Source: JAWLCA01 sp041687395 (GTDB lineage Bacteria > Pseudomonadota > Alphaproteobacteria > Rhodobacterales > Rhodobacteraceae). From it: DNA of 64,000 nt. The notes under the pieces were generated by a model. It was given only the letters and a program-made list of their open reading frames with translations, ran no database searches and had not been told where the DNA came from. Where the stretch lies: positions 26,763 through 90,762 of the forward strand of contig JAWLCA010000020.1 in assembly GCA_041687395.1 (NCBI GenBank), read 5' to 3'. Positions 61,817-64,000 of the stretch are shown here, in pieces; positions within the stretch are counted from its first letter, which is position 1; each line of letters begins with the position of its first letter. A program made the position numbers and the translations under genes.

Positions 61817-63187
61817 ATGAGTGTATTCCCGCTGCGTTTTCTTCGTCTGGTGACGATTTTCGCCACCCTGGCCGTCGCGGCACCGGTTTCGGCGCAGAGC
61901 CTCGCCGACGCGCTGGTTGCGGCCTACCGGAATTCCAACCTGCTGGAACAGAACCGGGCGCTTTTGCGCGCCGATGACGAGGATGTGGCTGCCGCCGTGG
62001 CCCGGCTGCGGCCGGTGATCAACTTCGTAGCGGGGGCAAGCTATACCGGGGCGCAGCGTGGCGTGACGGTGGACCAATTGAACGCGCAACTGGCGCTGTC
62101 GGCAGACATGACACTGTTCGACTTCGGCGCCAACCGCCTGGGTGTTGAAGCGGCGCGGGAAACCGTCCTGGCTACCCGGGAGGCCCTTCTGGGGGTGGAG
62201 CAACAGGTTCTGTTCAACGCGGTGCAGGCCTTCATGAACGTGCGCGCGACCAGCGAGCTTCTGTCGCTCAGGCAGAACAACGTGCGCCTGATCCAGCAGG
62301 AATTGCGCGCCGCCCAGGACCGGTTCGAGGTGGGCGAGATCACGCGCACCGATGTCGCCATCGCCGAGGCGCGGCTGGCGGCGTCGCGGTCGAACCTGGC
62401 TGCGGCGGAGGGCGATCTGGCCGTCGCGCGCGAAGAATACCGCGCCGCCACTGGGCAGGGTCCCGGCACATTACGCGCGCCGCCGGCGCTGCCCGCGACG
62501 GCCGGCAGCATGGACGAAGCGAAGGCCGTCGCGCAGCGGAGCCATCCATCGATCCGGCAGGCACAGCGCCAGGTGACGGTGGCGGAATTGAACCTCGCCC
62601 GCACCCAGGCCGCGCGCTGGGGCAGCGTGACCGCTGGCGCCGAACTGTCGGTCGACGACGACGGCCGCGATACCTCGGGCCTGTCGCTCAGCTACAGGTT
62701 GCCGGTCTATCAGGGGGGCGCGCTGTCGTCCGGGCAGCGGCAGGCGGCGGCGCGGCGCGATGCGGCGCGGTCGGCGCTGCATCAGACGGCCGTGGGCGTG
62801 GTGCGCGACGTGGGCAACGCCTGGGCGCGGCTGCAGGTGGCGCGCGCGCGGATCGAGGCGAGCGACCGGCAGATCACCGCCGCGCGCACCGCGTACGAGG
62901 GCGTGCGCGAGGAAGCGGCGCTGGGGGCACGGACGACGCTGGACGTTCTGAACGCCGAGAACGAGCTTCTGCAGGCGCAGGCCGACCGGATCATCGCCGA
63001 GACGGACCGACAGGTGGCGGCCTATGCGCTGCTGGCGTCGATGGGGCTGCTGACGGTGACGCACCTGAACCTCGGCATTCCGACCTACGACCCCTCGGCA
63101 TATTACGAGGCGGTGAAGAACGCGCCGTTCCGCAGCCCGCAAGGGGAACAGCTGGACCGGATCCTGCAGCGGCTGGGCCGCGACTGA
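61817..63187 (+). CDS. tolC: TolC-family outer-membrane efflux channel
   Basis: A 456-residue outer-membrane channel. A signal peptide ends APVSAQS, and two OEP repeats follow (about 30-220 and 240-430) with long helices such as EDVAAAVARLRPVINF and ARTAYEGVREEAALGARTTLDVLNAENELL. It could serve type I secretion and RND pumps, including the pair at 34917-39076. A GAGG site precedes the ATG. It follows the Pcm-like gene by 54 bases. Confidence 0.93.
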   Translation: MSVFPLRFLRLVTIFATLAVAAPVSAQSLADALVAAYRNSNLLEQNRALLRADDEDVAAAVARLRPVINFVAGASYTGAQRGVTVDQLNAQLALSADMTLFDFGANRLGVEAARETVLATREALLGVEQQVLFNAVQAFMNVRATSELLSLRQNNVRLIQQELRAAQDRFEVGEITRTDVAIAEARLAASRSNLAAAEGDLAVAREEYRAATGQGPGTLRAPPALPATAGSMDEAKAVAQRSHPSIRQAQRQVTVAELNLARTQAARWGSVTAGAELSVDDDGRDTSGLSLSYRLPVYQGGALSSGQRQAAARRDAARSALHQTAVGVVRDVGNAWARLQVARARIEASDRQITAARTAYEGVREEAALGARTTLDVLNAENELLQAQADRIIAETDRQVAAYALLASMGLLTVTHLNLGIPTYDPSAYYEAVKNAPFRSPQGEQLDRILQRLGRD

Positions 63188-63254
63188 TCGCGGTGGCGTT
63201 GCCGGATCACGGCTGCGGGGCTAGGCTGGGACGGCGGGAAGCAGCGGAAGGTTC

Positions 63255-63638
63255 ATGATCGACGAGACCCGACAGGGCGACACCTTGGACAGCGTGCGGC
63301 GGATGGTCGGCGGCGGGGACTTGCCGCGGCTGGTGCTGACGGCTGCGATGCGGGTGGATCGACCGCCGACGGGCGAGGCGGGCGAGATCGCGCGGCTGGA
63401 GAACAGCCTGGCCGCGCTGGAGGCGCGGGTGGCGGGGATCGCGCTGGCGCGGCCGCGGGCGGCGGTGCCGGCGGACCTGCGGGAGGATGCGGAGCTGCGG
63501 GCCATCGTTTCGGACATGGTGCGGGCCGAGTTGCGGGGGGCGCTGGGGGAGCAGATCACCCGGCGGGTCCGGCAGATGATCCGGTCCGAGATCAGCCGGG
63601 CGCTGGCCGCCGATCCTCCGGGATCGGGGCGGGGATAG
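63255..63638 (+). CDS. alphaproteobacterial hypothetical protein downstream of tolC
   Basis: A 127-residue basic and acidic helical protein without membrane segments. The C-terminal part (LREDAELRAIVSDMVRAELRG and ITRRVRQMIRSEISRAL) looks like the conserved end of small Rhodobacterales proteins commonly found between tolC and valS; they may relate to polar scaffold proteins (DUF2497/PopZ-like), but I am not sure. It has a weak AGCGGAAGG site and is probably in the tolC operon. Confidence 0.65.
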   Translation: MIDETRQGDTLDSVRRMVGGGDLPRLVLTAAMRVDRPPTGEAGEIARLENSLAALEARVAGIALARPRAAVPADLREDAELRAIVSDMVRAELRGALGEQITRRVRQMIRSEISRALAADPPGSGRG

Positions 63639-63983
63639 GGGGTGTGCACGCGTGCACGAAATCTCAAGTAACTGAAAAGACGTGATATTCGATTTCTTGT
63701 TTACCGGATTTTAACCGGGTACAGGCGGGTTTGCCGTGCCCGACTCGACCCGCGCCCTGCCCGAATAGACCCGCGACCAGCGGTGCCTGCTCGGCGGGCC
63801 GACACTGCCCTGTGTCTGGCAATTGGTCGGGTTTGAGCCCAAATTGACGCCAGCGCGGCGGGGCCGGTTCGCGCATGCAGCGAAGCCCGACACGTCTTGA
63901 TCGGCCTATTCCGTTGAAAAACTCGCGCTTGATCGACTGGCATGATGCGGATTCAATTCTGCCAATGGGTGGGAGGATCGGCG
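63639..63983. other. 345-base interval without a convincing gene
   Basis: The interval holds a perfect palindrome GTGCAC-GC-GTGCAC at 63644-63657 and two copies of GACCCGCG near 63750-63780. It is less GC-rich in its first 80 bases. No clear CDS is seen. A GGGAGGAT site and ATG at 63984 may start a gene that continues outside the window, but only 17 bases are present. Confidence 0.4.
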
Positions 63984-64000
63984 ATGATGGGACCGCGGCA

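Noticed and set aside
1..64000. CRISPR arrays, tRNA or rRNA genes, insertion sequences, prophage.
   Set aside because: No regularly spaced direct repeats, transposase motifs or RNA gene signatures were seen on reading; the holin-like gene at 9912-10244 belongs to a common chromosomal family.

Overview
The window is GC-rich alphaproteobacterial DNA. It most likely comes from a phototrophic purple bacterium of the Rhodobacterales. The right part carries a spheroidene-type carotenoid and bacteriochlorophyll a superoperon (crtCD, crtEF, bchCXYZ, pufQBALMC, then dxs). The reaction-centre cytochrome gene pufC encodes only three CXXCH haem motifs instead of four and there is no pufX. As I recall, a three-haem PufC has been described in Rhodovulum sulfidophilum, so a Rhodovulum-like organism is my best guess; this is inference, not a database result.

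Layout. 1-3.2 kb: end of a glycerol/glycerol-3-phosphate uptake locus (GlpS-like ATPase, glpD, divergent glpR). 3.4-5.8 kb: a large secreted protein with a beta-barrel C-terminus. 5.9-15.9 kb: a general stress response island with a PhyK-like kinase, a second small nepR, a truncated ecfG, phyR, nepR-ecfG and several small stress or envelope genes. Eight promoters in this island match the EcfG pattern GGAAC-N16/17-CGTT; two of them overlap on opposite strands inside a perfect 13-bp-arm palindrome. 16-21 kb: DMT exporter, hypothetical, PEP synthase, an endonuclease/phosphatase-family protein. 21-25.7 kb: a LivGFKHM-type ABC importer. 25.9-29.2 kb: oxyR divergent from katG. 29.4-34.2 kb: an inositol catabolism cluster in which iolC is broken while iolD, iolE and iolB look intact. 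34.2-39.1 kb: a TetR regulator divergent from an RND efflux pair, with a 16-bp palindromic operator candidate. 39.2-45.3 kb: potassium channel, coiled-coil protein, AAA ATPase, Lhr-type helicase, PdeM nuclease, PaaI-type thioesterase. 45.3-59 kb: photosynthesis genes. 59-64 kb: dxs, a Pcm-like methyltransferase, tolC and a small alphaproteobacterial protein, then about 350 bases with no convincing gene.

How it works together. In the stress island, PhyK would phosphorylate PhyR, which would bind NepR and free EcfG; EcfG promoters precede phyR, the nepR2-ecfG2'-phyK operon, nepR-ecfG, and the genes for a DUF1328, a PRC-barrel, a CsbD-like, an AI-2E-family and an unknown secreted protein. In the photosynthesis part, paired PpsR/CrtJ-type sites (TGT-N12-ACA) lie in the crtD-crtE and crtF-bchC intervals. 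CrtE and Dxs supply isoprenoid precursors, CrtC/D/F finish spheroidene-type carotenoids, BchXYZ and BchC build bacteriochlorophyll a, and the puf genes encode LH1 and the reaction centre. I saw no tRNA, rRNA, insertion sequence or CRISPR array.
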